A stretch of 64,000 bases of DNA from Protostelium mycophagum (GCA_002081555.1 MZNV01001241.1:39492-103491); one strand, 5' to 3'. Counted from the stretch's first letter, positions 1-11,278 are shown. Notes: a model not told the origin generated them from the letters alone. Numbers and translations are program-made.

Positions 1-124
1 GGGCTGAATTTTATAAAAAAAATAAAAATTTAAAACTTTTGTGACATTTCATTTATGTTTGGTTCTTGTCAATGCACTGCAATCGGGCGTAAACCCCTCA
101 GCCCGCATGTTCATTCCACGTCAG

Positions 125-148
125 TTACCGCGACCTGGGTCGCGGTAA
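125..148. repeat. Perfect 11-bp inverted repeat
   Basis: Positions 125-135 and 138-148 are exact reverse complements around a 2-nt centre, a near-perfect 24-nt palindrome with ACCGCGACC arms. It lies in the 3' flank of the first gene. It is the longest member of the short palindromes listed in the findings. The rest of 1-325 shows no coding potential. Confidence 0.6.
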
Positions 149-325
149 GGAATTGCAGTGTTGAGGGTGCTTTGCTAGAAGTTGGGACCTCTGCAGACGA
201 AAATTATGCAAGATAAATTGAAAAAAAATATAAAAAACTTTGCAATGTCCACATTCTCCATGTTGTTTTAGAACAATGGAGAAACGTGAGGACCTTCTTT
301 ATCTTAACTTATGTACAAACTACCA

Positions 326-1480
326 CTAAAACGGCGGTGGATCCCATGATGGGGTGACGATGCTCAACTCGGTTCTCGGGCTGGGAAAATGTGGTTCGCC
401 GAATTTCCGCGGAAAATTGTACGTCATGTCATGAGAGGGGTTGTCATCAAAAGATGTCCTGAGAGGTGGAAGCGTGATGGAGTGTGAGGGGTGAGGTGTT
501 GAAGACATGGACTCATGCCATCGAAGTTTTGATCTTAGTTCTGACGTTTCCCATCTCAGCTGAGCCACCTGCATGTGTCAATGTGTGATATGATGTTGTA
601 CAATAGAGGTATGCAGACTGAATGACAAATGACTCACCAATTGTAAAAGTTCCTCACGGCTCATGTTGTCCGTGTCCTCTCTGACCACCTCGAATTTGTG
701 GACATTTGCAGTAATAGAGACATTATCATGATTTGTTGATGGTGAGAACGATGCTGGAATCAAAGCGGCATTAGAGGATAAACTCACGACCTTCCTCTTC
801 TTTAATTTGGGGTTTTCCTCCCTGGTCCTGTTATTTAGAGACGTAACGAGCTCAGAATGGTGGAAATGCACCCACCCTGATGTAATATTTGCTTCCTGTT
901 TCTGATGATCTCCAGTCTCTTTCATTTGTTCGTTCTTCGAGGTATACTTCTTAACGTGTGCCAACTTTCGAATGGAACTGAGTATCTTGTATGCCTCGAT
1001 CTCTTTCCCCTCCTCGACAAGACCTTCCAACAGAGGCAGCAGTTCTTCTCTCGGATACATCTGTATAGAGTTTCAGAAACTGAAGATCGTTTGTGATCCA
1101 ACCTCCACCAGCTTCCTGAATTTTCTCATCTTCTCTTGGTTATTTGCACTCGAAACGTCTGGTTGGTATGTCCTCTCCCAACATCCTCTAACTGTGGTAC
1201 AACGGTTATATATAGAGGTTGCACAAGAGTTCACTGCCGCTATCACAGCGAGCTGTTCTATGGGCTGGAGTTCTGCCAGAGGTTTGTGGAAATAGGAAGT
1301 TCTTTTCGATTCTTTCAACTCCAAGTACTTCCTGAGACGAGGGAGGACCTCATAGTCTGGGAGCTGGCCAACACATGCTGCCGTGTGTCAGTGTATCAGT
1401 GCATAATGATCCATGATGAGATATTCGAATGACTCACAGTATGGCCAATCACTGTCATAAACACCCCATTCCTTGGCCAT
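326..1480 (-). CDS. Hypothetical protein, four exons
   Basis: I do not recognise this protein. The start is the ATG whose complement lies at 1478-1480 (MAKEWGVYDSDWPYC...). A donor about 45 nt downstream joins to an acceptor near 1382, giving a continuous frame through PDYEVLPRLRKYLELKES. A third exon (from about 1060, YPREELLPLLEGLVEEGKEI) and a last exon (574-326) are joined by a clear gtgagt...cag intron at about 575-640. The middle part is helical and charged, with a basic KLKKRK stretch that could be a nuclear localisation signal. The C-terminal 80 residues are rich in Ser, Pro and His. The junction near 1060-1080 is the weakest: it needs a 44-52 nt intron with a poor donor. No catalytic motif is visible. 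The next gene is divergent, on the other strand. Confidence 0.5.
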
Positions 1481-1868
1481 GTCTAAAGCGGTTCGTGTCG
1501 CAACTGCAACCGCACGGTCACGAAACCTCTTCAGGAAAATGGGAGCGAATTACCATAACAACATTAGAGTAGCTTACCGTAACCGCACACGGTAATTACG
1601 TTAGGTGATTTGAGTATTGAAATCCCAAATTGGTTACATTATTCCGAGTGAGAGACGGTTTCTACCGTGAAATTCGCGTTATAGCACTTTGCTGCAAAGT
1701 GGGACAGACGTAAACGTATTGCGGCGGAAAAACAACAGCAACAGATGGAGATCTTAACACTGTTGCTTTCACAGTTTCACAGCCATCATTCGTTGTCACA
1801 TTCTCAGGTCCAAATCACACCGTTGTAGATCCAATTTCTTGTGAATTCCGGAACATCATCTTTTCACC
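1481..1868. other. Divergent intergenic region with short palindromes
   Basis: This stretch separates the start of the minus-strand gene from the plus-strand transporter and should hold both promoters. It contains CACTTTGC-T-GCAAAGTG at 685-701 past 1000 (1685-1701), a perfect 8-bp inverted repeat, and an ACCG-caca-CGGT stem near 1577-1590. No gene or RNA was recognised. Confidence 0.4.
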
Positions 1869-1930
1869 ATGAGCGCGAGATACACTCAAGTATCGGGCGA
1901 TGAACTCACAAGTAGAGTTCCATCTAATGG

Positions 1931-3966
1931 TTGATGATGACTGTTGCAGTTGATGAGCCGATACCGAATGAGGTCACCCTCGAAAAATGGGATCGAAAGA
2001 GAGTCGCACAACTTTTTGCATTCATCACGATATTTCTATTTGGGTGGGTTTTCGGCATGTCGATGATGTTTCTGCGCCTTGTGGACATTTACAAAGTGGG
2101 TGCCATCGGGATCGTACTCATCCTGACGGTTTCAGTCGAGAGGTCTTCCACCTGTCGAGGCAAATGCAGCTGCGACTTACATGTTCGGATGGCTGAGTGG
2201 TATACGACACGCAGGAATGTTCTTACTTTCACCCATTTTCGGTGCTCTGTCAGATCAATTTGGAAGACGCCCTCTTTTAGCTGTGGGATGTGTGAGTTGA
2301 TACAAATTAGAAATTGTGGATAATTAATCGAAGATCGTGGTGATGATGGATATGGGTGGATACATCTCTCCAAACACTCCGACGTGGGTTTTATTCGTCT
2401 TGAGGATTGTACTCTCTTGTTCAAATGGTAAGTATATATTTATGATGTGCGTCGCAATCATGTCTTCTTGAACACCTGCAGATACGCTTTAAATCGCAGT
2501 AAAATACTGTAAAAAATTCGCTATACTTATCCTGTCAGGTATGTTAGCTGTCACAATGGCAGCTATAACAGATGTGACACCCGCAAAGAGTAGAGGTAAA
2601 GTTCAACTATTTTTGGCGGGAATCAAGTCGTATGTACAACTGATGACGTCATCAGCCTTCGGATTCGCATTATACAGCGTGAGTTATGGACTTTCCATGA
2701 CCGGTTTTCCCGCCCTGGCGGGGTTGGTCGCTGATAAGGTGCGTCATATCCATTTCATTTGAAATTTCACACTTTAGTTGGGTTTTGGTGCGGTCTTTTG
2801 GATAGCGATTGGGATCATCATGGCTGCGCTCATCATCTTATTGGTCACACCAGAGACGAACCGACAACGGGTGAGCCTCTTTATATGTTTTGCATCAGAT
2901 GACAAAGTTAATCAACATGACAAGAAGTATTGCAAGAAGTGTTTCCTGGAATAAAGAGTCAGACTTTGCAACAAGTTTGTCTCGCGATGATCGAATGACT
3001 TGAACGAAATCAGGTCAGACGACCAGTAGATTGGAAGGAGGTGAACCCTCTGATGAGTTTCTTCTTACTTTTCAAAAACCCCGCAACGATGTTTCTATCA
3101 TTCGTGTTATTTCTTCTCAGTTTCGCGTTAGAAGGCGAGTACCACAACAAAAACACTGAAGCGCCGTCCTCATCATGACAGGCTACCAAGACGTCTTCCC
3201 ATCCTTCATCGTCTATGTGTTCCCGTATCTCTCCATGTTTTGGATGGGGACCTTCGGCTCCGCGACGGGCCTCGGGATGGTCTTATCCGGCCCACTGACC
3301 CACTTTATGGTTCCCAGGCTGGGAGATCGTTACTCCTCGTACCTCGGAATCTCCCTGGGAGCCCTTGGGATCGGTTTGACACCCCTCGTGTCAAAATGGT
3401 GAGAAGGATCTGTCAGACTGACATTTGACGTCGACGTGAAGATGTCATGTCGACAGGTCTGACACGAAAAGGTGGCTGTTATATCCACTCATCATTGTGA
3501 AGTCATTCACTTTTGTGGCGAGTGAGTTTCCCACCATTTTCAAGACTTAAAACCTACAGGTCCCACCCTTCAGGCCATGTTCTGCGCTGAGTATACTCCA
3601 GAACAGCTGGTGAGTGATTCACATCCTCACGCTCACGCCATAGTCTTTGTCACAATGAAAATTTTTATACCACAAAGAAATGGTGGCCGTTTGGCCCCGC
3701 CGAGAACTAACGCGATTTTTTCGGTACTGTGTTCGGTAACTACCGCAAAAAGTCTTTGCTTCCATTAAGTTTTATTCTCTTCATTATTTTGATGGACACA
3801 GGCACCGATACTTGGGGTCATAACTGGCAAGTTGTAGATCCATCCACATTTTTTAATCTCTGGTTCAGGGCTGAAAACATTTTCGGGGGTCATCGGGCCT
3901 TTCATTTTCCCGCCAATTTACGCCAGGTTCACTTTGGGAGAACCGAAAGTTCCAGGCGAGTTGTAG
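1931..3966 (+). CDS. Major facilitator superfamily transporter
   Basis: A multi-pass membrane carrier of the MFS, probably a drug/metabolite or small-solute porter at the plasma membrane or an organelle. After the first helix (VAQLFAFITIFLFGWVFGMS) and a 42-nt intron the protein gives the MFS loop 2-3 signature GALSDQFGRRP. Later exons give further helices (WIAIGIIMAALIILLV, MFLSFVLFLLSFALE, LGISLGALGIGLTPLV) and end in GVIGPFIFPPIYARFTLGEPKVPGEL. About ten exons are joined. The intron after FALE appears to use a GC-AG pair (gcgagt donor at about 3134). The start is uncertain: ATG at 1931 opens the frame directly, whereas ATG at 1869 (MSARYTQVSGDEL) reaches the same frame only if a 20-nt intron (gttgat...gcag) is removed. 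The substrate cannot be inferred. Confidence 0.85.
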
Positions 3967-4319
3967 AATCAATTGTAGAACGATCCTTGCGCAACACCAA
4001 GTCGAAAAAGACACCTCTCAGGACCATGTAGAAGAGGCTGAACCGTATAGATCTTGATGTGGCGCTCTGCGCCACTTTGATTTATTGCGGTAGACCTGTA
4101 ACCAAAAATCATATAAACTCAGATTTGGCTGTATCTTATGTCTTACAGCTCTGCTGTACAGCAGAAACAAGTTACATACAAAGAAGGTGCGCATTATTGG
4201 TCCTGGGAGACACGAAAACATTCACCTTTTAAATTTAAAAGAAATAATATATCCATATTCATTTATTTCACAAGTATGAACCCACAATAAAATCGAGTGG
4301 AATATTGAAATCAGAAGGA
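3967..4319. other. Intergenic region with hairpins
   Basis: There is no coding potential. GTGGCGC-TCT-GCGCCAC at 4059-4075 is a perfect 7-bp hairpin shortly after the transporter stop. A perfect 16-nt palindrome (TCTGCTGT/ACAGCAGA) lies at 4150-4165. Very similar sequences recur inside long introns elsewhere in the window. Confidence 0.4.
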
Positions 4320-4502
4320 ATGGTACTCTTCATCGTGGCTGGCATTTTGGTCGTTGCGTTGCTATCTCTTACCGTGTTCTTCAGATTCTTCTGGACTCCT
4401 CCAAAACCAGAAGAGGTGGGGTTTATTCTCGTCTTTATATAATATGGTTGATGTTGTCAGAACAAGAGCACCACAGAACTAGAACTAGAAGAAACGGCTT
4501 AA
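4320..4502 (+). CDS. Single-pass membrane microprotein, 45 aa
   Basis: Two exons: 4320-4415 and 4461-4502, split by a 45-nt GT-AG intron in phase 0. The product begins MVLFIVAGILVVALLSLTVF, so almost the whole first half is one hydrophobic helix. A short FWTPPKPEE linker and an acidic tail (TELELEETA) follow. The clean splice, the stop right after the acidic tail and the typical membrane-anchor layout make a real gene likely despite its size. The family is not recognised. It may be a small ER or mitochondrial membrane subunit or a regulatory micropeptide; that is only inference. Confidence 0.55.
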
Positions 4503-4559
4503 GCAATGAAAGAACCTTTAAAGAAATAATAGCTGAAAAATCATTTCATTTATGTTGGC

Positions 4560-4800
4560 CTGTTTTACAACTGGCCTGCGCGGTGATCGCCTCTGGGCAT
4601 TGCCATGCCCGGCTCAGGCTGTCTCATCACTCTGTCTGAGTGTGAGGCAGACAGCTCTTTGTCTCTATGAATCCTACTGCTCAGGTTCTTCTGAGTATCC
4701 ATCCTGTTCCTGCATTTAGGGCAAGGGTGAAGTTTCTTGGAGGGCTCAAACTCAAGCCTCTTTAGACCGCGTCACTGACTCAACCAACGAGCTATGCTTG
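4560..4800 (-). repeat. tRNA-like, SINE-like element
   Basis: Read on the minus strand from about 4795, the sequence has a polymerase III A-box-like stretch (TAGCTCGTTGGTTGAGT). About 35 nt later there is a degenerate B-box-like stretch (AGTTTGAGCCC), followed by about 150 nt of unrelated body. The order and spacing match the tRNA-derived head of a SINE, or a decayed tRNA. No well-paired acceptor stem is seen, so it is not called as a functional tRNA. The body contains an inverted GGGCATTGCCATGCCC. Confidence 0.35.
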
Positions 4801-4900
4801 TTGTCTAAAAATAGTTGAAAAAGCAGAAAAATTACTCTGAATAAACGTTGTAGAGGGTCTTAGGGTTTTAAGTTCAATTCTGACATCAAAGAACATCATC

Positions 4901-6752
4901 ATGACAGACGACACGAACACATTCCCCTGCACTTCTGAGTATGTTGGTATGGACGCACTTGCTGAGGTCTTTGATATGCTTCTGAAGGATGTGAACATAT
5001 TGGATGTTGATGAAGTACCTCGTGGGAAGAAACGATTCAAAGAGGCACTGCGAAATTTTCAAACACTACAATTAGTGTGCAAAGATTGGAATGAGGTGAG
5101 CTGTTGATGATGTCACAATTGTTGGAGGTCGAGAATGAAAGACATTCGATTCTGTGAATGGGATTGATGTTGATGGTGGCCAGATCTCTTCACTTTGCCT
5201 TGATGTGAATTTTCGCTGCGGTTGGCCGCTTGGCAAGGCGGTGAAAGTTGGTCCCATAGCTGTTGCAAAATTACTTGCAAATGACAGATTGAATCCATCA
5301 GATAATGACAATTATGCATTGAAGTTGGCCATAATGAATGTTCAGGTGATGACCGTGTTTTACACATGAGATTTGTGAAGGTGTTGGTGCCAGAGAACAT
5401 ATTTTAATTGCAATTAACTGCAGTAAAACCTCCACACAAATAATCTTTTGTGTATTTACAATATCCAATAATATATCATTTTATTTTCGCAAATTAAATC
5501 TAAACCATCAAGCCAGAGACGACGGCGCTACTATTAAAAGACCCCCGCGTTGTAGTTTCACAAGACCTAGCCTTCGGGATATTGTCGAGTTCCTGGGAAA
5601 TTTTAAGAATTTTCCTGGAAGATGGAAGGTTAGACCCTGGTGCTAATAATAACACTATGCTCTTATCTGCCATTGGTGAGGGGCCACAGAGGTGTAAGGT
5701 GATATCTCCACGAAATTTCGTCAGATTTTTTTCCATCGAATATTCGCGGAATTTTCTGCTGTAGTACCTCTGTGACGGGTTGTAGATGGTCGAATTATTG
5801 GTGAAAGACGAGAGGGTTGACCCCGCTGTGAACAATAATAGCCCGCTGATGTTGGCTGTCAGGTGAAATTTCGTGGAAATTCACCTTTTTAATAAAACGA
5901 ATTAAAATAAAGACCTTAAACTGATCTCTACCAGAAAAGGTCTGACACAAATCGTCCGGTAAGTTTGGAATTTAAATTGTGCAAATTGGCGCGAAATATG
6001 GAAGCGGGAAAAGCCGCAGAGAATCACCAAAATCACAAGAGATTTGAAAAAATCCTCATCTACAACAGTGTATTATTAGAGAGCGGGAGGGTGGACCCTT
6101 CCGTCCCAAAAAATCGTGCCATAGGGCAGGCCGCTTCGGGGGGTTTTGTCGACATTTTGACATTACTACTCGCGGACAAACGCGTAGACGCGGCCGCGAA
6201 CAACTGCAGCGCATTAAGACGCGCTGCGTCAAATAATAAGCCAGAAGTAGGATTTTAAATTTTGAAATGCCGTTTTGGCGGGAAATAAGATCTCACAGGC
6301 CGTTAGAATGTTGATCCCCTATTCAAATGTGGATTTCAGCGAAGACAACAACTTCATGTTGCGGTTTGCTGCTCAGAACGGTGACAATGGCATGGTGAAG
6401 CTGTTACTGGAAGACCCAAATGTGAGAGTTTTAAATGTTGTTTGTTCTGAGTTTTCATGTGCTGAACTGCACAAAAGTGCATCATGTGGCAGAGCTGCAG
6501 ATGCAACGAAAACATCAGCGAAACGGGTTCTCTACATGTTTATTTGTGCATCACGGCAAATTCACAGACACAAACACACTGGGAATGAACATCTAAAAGG
6601 TCGACCCGACAGTCTGGGACGACTGGCCTCTTCGTTTCGCCGCCAACTCTCAAGCGAGGGAGATGATCCTGATGTCCAAGATGGAGAGGAGCGCCGCAAG
6701 AGGGGAGATTGTCAACCAGGAAGAGCTGCCTCCTTATTTATACGATAAATAA
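4901..6752 (+). CDS. F-box-like protein with degenerate RVDP-type ankyrin repeats
   Basis: The N-terminal 70 residues (MDALAEVFDMLLKDV ... LQLVCKDWNEV) look like a divergent F-box. Five or six repeats of about 28-40 residues follow, around the core D-x-R-V-D-P-x-x-x-N-N-x-x-L-x-x-A: GRLDPGANNNTMLL, ERVDPAVNNNSPLM, GRVDPSVPKNRAIG, KRVDAAANNCSALR, SNVDFSEDNNFMLR and VDPTVWDDWPLR. These are ankyrin-like repeats of the type common in amoeba, algal and giant-virus proteins. The last exon opens at 6600 after an acceptor and ends EELPPYLYDK-stop at 6750-6752; simple read-through at 6423 would give a different, unlikely tail. The inferred role is substrate recruitment to an SCF-type ubiquitin ligase. 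At least six exons; several internal borders are approximate. Confidence 0.65.
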
Positions 6753-6877
6753 TTGATCATATCTTCTGATCATGCTGTCCATCGCTTGAAAATATTAAAA
6801 TTTTATAAGTGGAAATTTCTTTCGGATTCAAATTTCCTGGAAGGGTCAGTCTGTTTGAAGAGGTACCTCATCGGAGA

Positions 6878-8670
6878 ATGAGAAGACAGAACTCTTCTGG
6901 CTTTCATTTCGCTCAAGAGAGATCGCCTCAGAACCCAATCTCTGCATTTAATTCCCGAAGATCAGAGAATATGAATAACACTAGTCCACCAAAACTTCCA
7001 GCGCAAGTGATAGAGCCCTCGATCTTAGCCAGATTCAGTGCTGGTATCCCCCTGATACAGAGATCAACGTCTCCAGCTAAAGAGCCCACTCAAGACTCAG
7101 GACCTTTTGAGTGTCCAGTCTGCAACAATCACTTCAATTTCTCAGATGAGAAGTCTATCAATCAACATATTGATTTATGTCTCAATACAACATCCGGGAT
7201 TCTAGAACAAGAAGTGCGACCCGCTCCTGCTATAGACCTCACTAATGATGACTCAGATTTCCAGTGAGTATTAATCATCCTTTGATCTTATCCTTTGTTA
7301 ATAGCAGATGTACATGTATAAGTTTATAAGCTCATGCTCGATTGTAGACGATTACAGCGGACATCGTGGCACAGCCACAAATCCTTTCTTTTTTAGTGCA
7401 GAATGAAAAACAAATCAGAACTCAATTGTTCAGGACAATCGCTTGTCCTCATCCCAGCTGTCTCTCTCGAGTTGATGTGGCCTCTTTCTATACACATTGG
7501 TCTGGTATTCACGCTAATACGGACCAAAAACATGCCTGTCCGATCTGCACCATGTTGGTAAGTCGATTTCTTTCACGGTTGCAAACCGTGATTCTCGCGG
7601 TATATTCTCGCGGTTGCAAAGACGTGAAAATTTTTATTTAATTTATTTTTAATATTTTTCCAAACTCAAAGAAATAAATTTGAAGTAAATGATTGTACGA
7701 AATCTTCGCGATAACTACCGTGAATAATCTGGTTTCTTACCGTGGCAGGGATATGATTACCATCCCAATGGAAAGACAAATTTACTGCAACACCTCAACA
7801 ATCACCACCGGGAATTTTCGACGAATTTCCGGAACCACGGAGGGAGACCCAATCACGGTAAGCTTACCGCATCTTCACGTTAATTTACGCCTCATTTGCG
7901 AAGCACTGCTATCGAGAATTTTTTGCTGCTGTGAACTTGGTTTATTATATATTGTAATATATTTTATATTTTTATGTTATTCTCGTTGCCAAGGTGACGT
8001 TTTTGACACACCTCATAGTCTCATTCTCTCATCAATATCGTTCAGATGGCGAATCAGATGACTCTTCAGAACATGCAGATGACGACGATCATGCCGCATT
8101 TGAGAGCTACAGAAATTTTGTCAGAGATCATGAGGTGGAACACACCACAGATGAAGATGAAGAAGACAGCTACCGGCGACATCAGATCATGTGGGGGAGT
8201 GGTATGGACGAGGATGATGATTCCTCGGGCTCAGAGGAAAAGCCAGCTCCAGTGGAAGGAAAGAATGGCATTAGGGCACAATGTGTTGGTGAGCATCATT
8301 TCATTTATGATATCATGTCATGATTATGATTAAGATTTCACCATGGGACCCACGATCGAGGTTGAGTGCCTCATCTGCTCCGAGTTCTTAGAGACAGGTG
8401 ATTTATTTTTCATGCTTTCAAATCGCCATCTACAACTCTGTACTCGCAGAACTTGGTGACTTTGTGCTATCCAGCTCTGCTGCAATACAGAAACTCTTTA
8501 TTGGCGAAATATTATTGTTTCGATCACACTTGCGAAGAACAAGTGTTTATAGAGGCTGATCCCTCTCAGGGCAGGACGTGACTAGAATGGACTGCCTGTG
8601 TTTATTTCACAAAGCTTGTATTCATAAGTGGTTCCGCACAAAGAGAAGTTGCCCGGTGCACAGGCTATAA
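6878..8670 (+). CDS. Zinc-finger/RING E3 ubiquitin ligase (ZNRF-like RING)
   Basis: Order of parts: a Ser-rich N terminus; a C2HC finger resembling UBZ4 (CPVCNNHFNFSDEKSINQHIDLC) that may bind ubiquitin; a C-x4-C...H finger (ACPHPSCLSRVDVASFYTHW) plus CPICTMLGYDYHPNGKTNLLQHLNNHH; an acidic linker; and a C-terminal RING split by a 172-nt intron (8398-8569). The RING reads VECLICSEFLETGQDVTRMDCLCLFHKACIHKWFRTKRSCPVH. Its spacing and CLCLFHKACI core resemble the RING of ZNRF1/ZNRF2. The frame is continuous across all splices, with a stop at 8668-8670. ATG 6878 was chosen; an in-frame ATG at 6809 would add 23 residues. The protein probably transfers ubiquitin to an unknown target. The combination of UBZ-like, C2H2-like and ZNRF-type RING is noted in the findings. 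Confidence 0.75.
7574..7590. repeat. Intronic palindrome CACGGTT-GCA-AACCGTG
   Basis: A perfect 7-bp inverted repeat inside the long intron (about 7558-7748) of the RING gene. A related half (cgcggttgcaaagacgtg) follows at about 7610. It belongs to the CGGT/ACCG stem family. Confidence 0.5.
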
Positions 8671-9316
8671 AGAGTTTCTTGCTTTGTAATTCATGTGGGT
8701 TGTAGACATTTCAAACATCTCGATTGCCAAACTCACAACACCGTCGAGCTGTTGTCTTTGGATGTCAATCAATCTTGAATTTCACTTTTGTTTTTTTTGG
8801 TTGGTTGTAAACGACGATGATTACGTAATTATGTCCAAGTGTCCAAATGATTTATTTTCCTTTCGCGTCATTTATTGTACAGGTCCTTTCTGTTGGGTAT
8901 GATGATTCTACAACATATTTGAAAAGCTGGGGACAATTCAAGATTAAGGCGGTTACTGAGATATTCCAAAATAGCAATATCTTTGCCCCAGTTTCGGCTT
9001 GATGGAGCTAGGGAACGGTGCGATGCGTCTTGTTAGGGTATTTGCTTCCCAATACCTGTTATTCCGGGTTGTTTTCAGCCTTGTAATCGCAAAACTTGAG
9101 TGAAATCTGTCAAAGGCGGGGCGACGTTTCATGTCTGTCACTTTCACCCGATCATCAGTCGACATTAATTCGTTCGACAAGGTTTTATACCACGAAATAG
9201 CAGTAAAAGCAGTGTGCCCGGTGCCATTGCCGTAACAATGTCGACACTCCGATTGCGACAGAGTCGTGTGGATCATTCTTTGCTGGCAGGGCGGAAGCTG
9301 CAAGACACTACCAATC
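8671..9316. other. Intergenic region, 3' flank of the RING gene and promoter of the LPMO-like gene
   Basis: No convincing gene is seen. A long antisense frame (8953-9435) overlaps the first exon of the next gene and has no recognisable domain, so it is not called. A TATA-like stretch cannot be singled out with confidence. Confidence 0.3.
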
Positions 9317-11094
9317 ATGTCTAAGGTCTTCTCCATACTTCTTCTTTGTGTGGTCGCAAAGGCACATATCGCCTTTTGGCACCCTTCCGTAAGCATTTTC
9401 AACCACATCACAACATTAATCATCCTGATTATCACAGGCCTGGGATCCTGAGCCGCACAATATCCAGTCCAACAATAACTCGAATCCCCTGCAAGATCTG
9501 CCCTTCAAGTCTTGGTGGTTCCACAACAATTTAGATTTCCCCCCTGCCCCGGTACGACTTTCAGCTTGAGTTTTCATTGACTTTTCTCAGGGAGTCTTCT
9601 TTGAGCTTCCTGCCAATGGTGCAGCTGACATGCAGTGTGCCACCAACAGGGCCTTCACCTCTTACGGATTCGGATTGCCCGCCAACCCAAGAGATGCTCC
9701 CAATCCGTGGTCAAGTGACTCTCCCTGGATCGGTGAGTCCACGTTTCTGTGAGCCGTATTTTCAAGTCATTGATTATATACAGCCGAAAATAACCTCCAC
9801 GCACCTGGCAGGACAAACGTCTCCGGTTGTGCAATTGCAATTGCGTACAAGTCTGACCCATTCGCTGTACAACCCAGTGACTTTGTTGTCTTCACCGTTG
9901 TCCACGATTGTCCCGCCAGACCTCTGCAGAGTTTTTCAATTCCAAATCTGCCCGCGTGCCCTGAGGGCGGCTGCATCTGTTCATGGTTTTGGATCCACAA
10001 GTCCCAGGGTGGTTCTGACCAGAATGTGAGTTGAAATTACCCGTCACCTGGACACTCATCTGTGCAGTACATGACCCCTTTCCGCTGTAATGTCACCAAT
10101 GCTAGACCTGACGCGCAACCTGTTGATGTGGCCCGGGCCCGTGCACCCAGAAAATGTCACAACCCCGCCGATTGTACCAGAGGTCCCCGCAACCCAATGT
10201 ACTGGATGAATTTAGAGCAGAACAACATGCCGGAGCCAGGACAGTACGCTCCTAACTACGGAATATTGTACGGATTCCCTGAGGGGTCACAAAATGATAT
10301 CTTTGTCAACACCAACCCTGTCAACCAGAAGGTCATCCCCATGCCTGCAGAGCAGATGTGAGCAGATTCACGATTTTTGAAATTGGATTGACTGGTTGTA
10401 GATGCCAGAACAAGACCCTCAACCCCCCGGGATTCTCCAGTAGGTTGGTTAGCAATGGTACAAATTCGGTCAGCTCCTCAAACTGGGGAGGTCTGATATC
10501 CCCCAACGGAATCTACCAATTGCACATTCAAGGTGATGGAAATGTGTACATCAACGAAATTGCGGTGAGTTTTTTTCGAAATTCCGTTGACTAAATTTCA
10601 CGATAGACCGGTGACCAGACGTGGTCGTGTCAGTGCAATGGAGCTGCACCCGGCGATTATTTCACTTTGGCAGTTGGATCAGATGGTCTCGTCTCCATCT
10701 TCAACAACTCTGGTTACGCCACTTGGAAGAGCGTGATGAGCCAGGTATGATGACGTCATCATTCGTTGTTTCTGACACATGACAGGGTGTCGGAGTCCCC
10801 CCCTACCGTCTACAATTGAACGATGAAGGTTATCTGTCACTTTATGACGGCACCGGAATGGACATCTGGGAGTCTTGGTACTTGTGAGTTCACAACGACA
10901 CTAAATTTGTACCAATATTTCACAGTGACCGAAGAGAATCCAACTACACTCCCTTCGATGCCGACCCAGCCATTTGGGGTGGCCGCAACTCCGTTGGCAA
11001 CGTTGGAGCGGGAGGAAATGTGGCCAAGCTCACTGGAGCCTCTTGGACTGTAGCTCCACTTTTACTGCTTGTGTTCTCGGCCTTGCTCTTCTAG
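9317..11094 (+). CDS. GPI-type surface protein: His-first LPMO-like domain plus B-lectin domain
   Basis: About nine exons with clean GT-AG borders. A 16-residue signal peptide (MSKVFSILLLCVVAKA) is predicted to be cleaved just before HIAFWHPS, exposing an N-terminal histidine, the hallmark of copper 'histidine-brace' lytic polysaccharide monooxygenases. Further on come KSWWFHNNLDFPPAPG, VFFELPANGA and the Cys-rich LPACPEGGCICSWFWI. The HxxxWHPS...WWFH...PPxPG...FELPA layout recalls fungal AA14-type proteins; that family assignment is from memory. The middle (about NGIYQLHIQGDGNVYI to LNDEGYLSLYDG) is a bulb-type mannose-binding lectin domain with QxDxNxV-like motifs. The C terminus (LTGASWTVAPLLLLVFSALLF) fits a GPI-anchor signal. 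Inferred role: oxidative attack on wall polysaccharide while tethered to the cell surface. The second copper histidine needs structural confirmation. Confidence 0.7.
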
Positions 11095-11278
11095 TCTGTC
11101 TGTCTTAATAGAATTAGGAATTCCAAACATTTATGATTGCGATTTTTTCTTCAATTTTATTTTGCACTTTTTCTGATCTTCTGACAAATTTTTTTTTATC
11201 AAATATTTCTAAACTTTCTTGAAAAGAATGTCTAAACGGAAACAGCAACAATCCAGTGTATGATGTCATATCGTTGCT

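Noticed and set aside
8953-9435. 160-codon minus-strand open frame
   Set aside because: It overlaps the promoter and first exon of the LPMO-like gene in antisense and has no domain, signal peptide or splice support.
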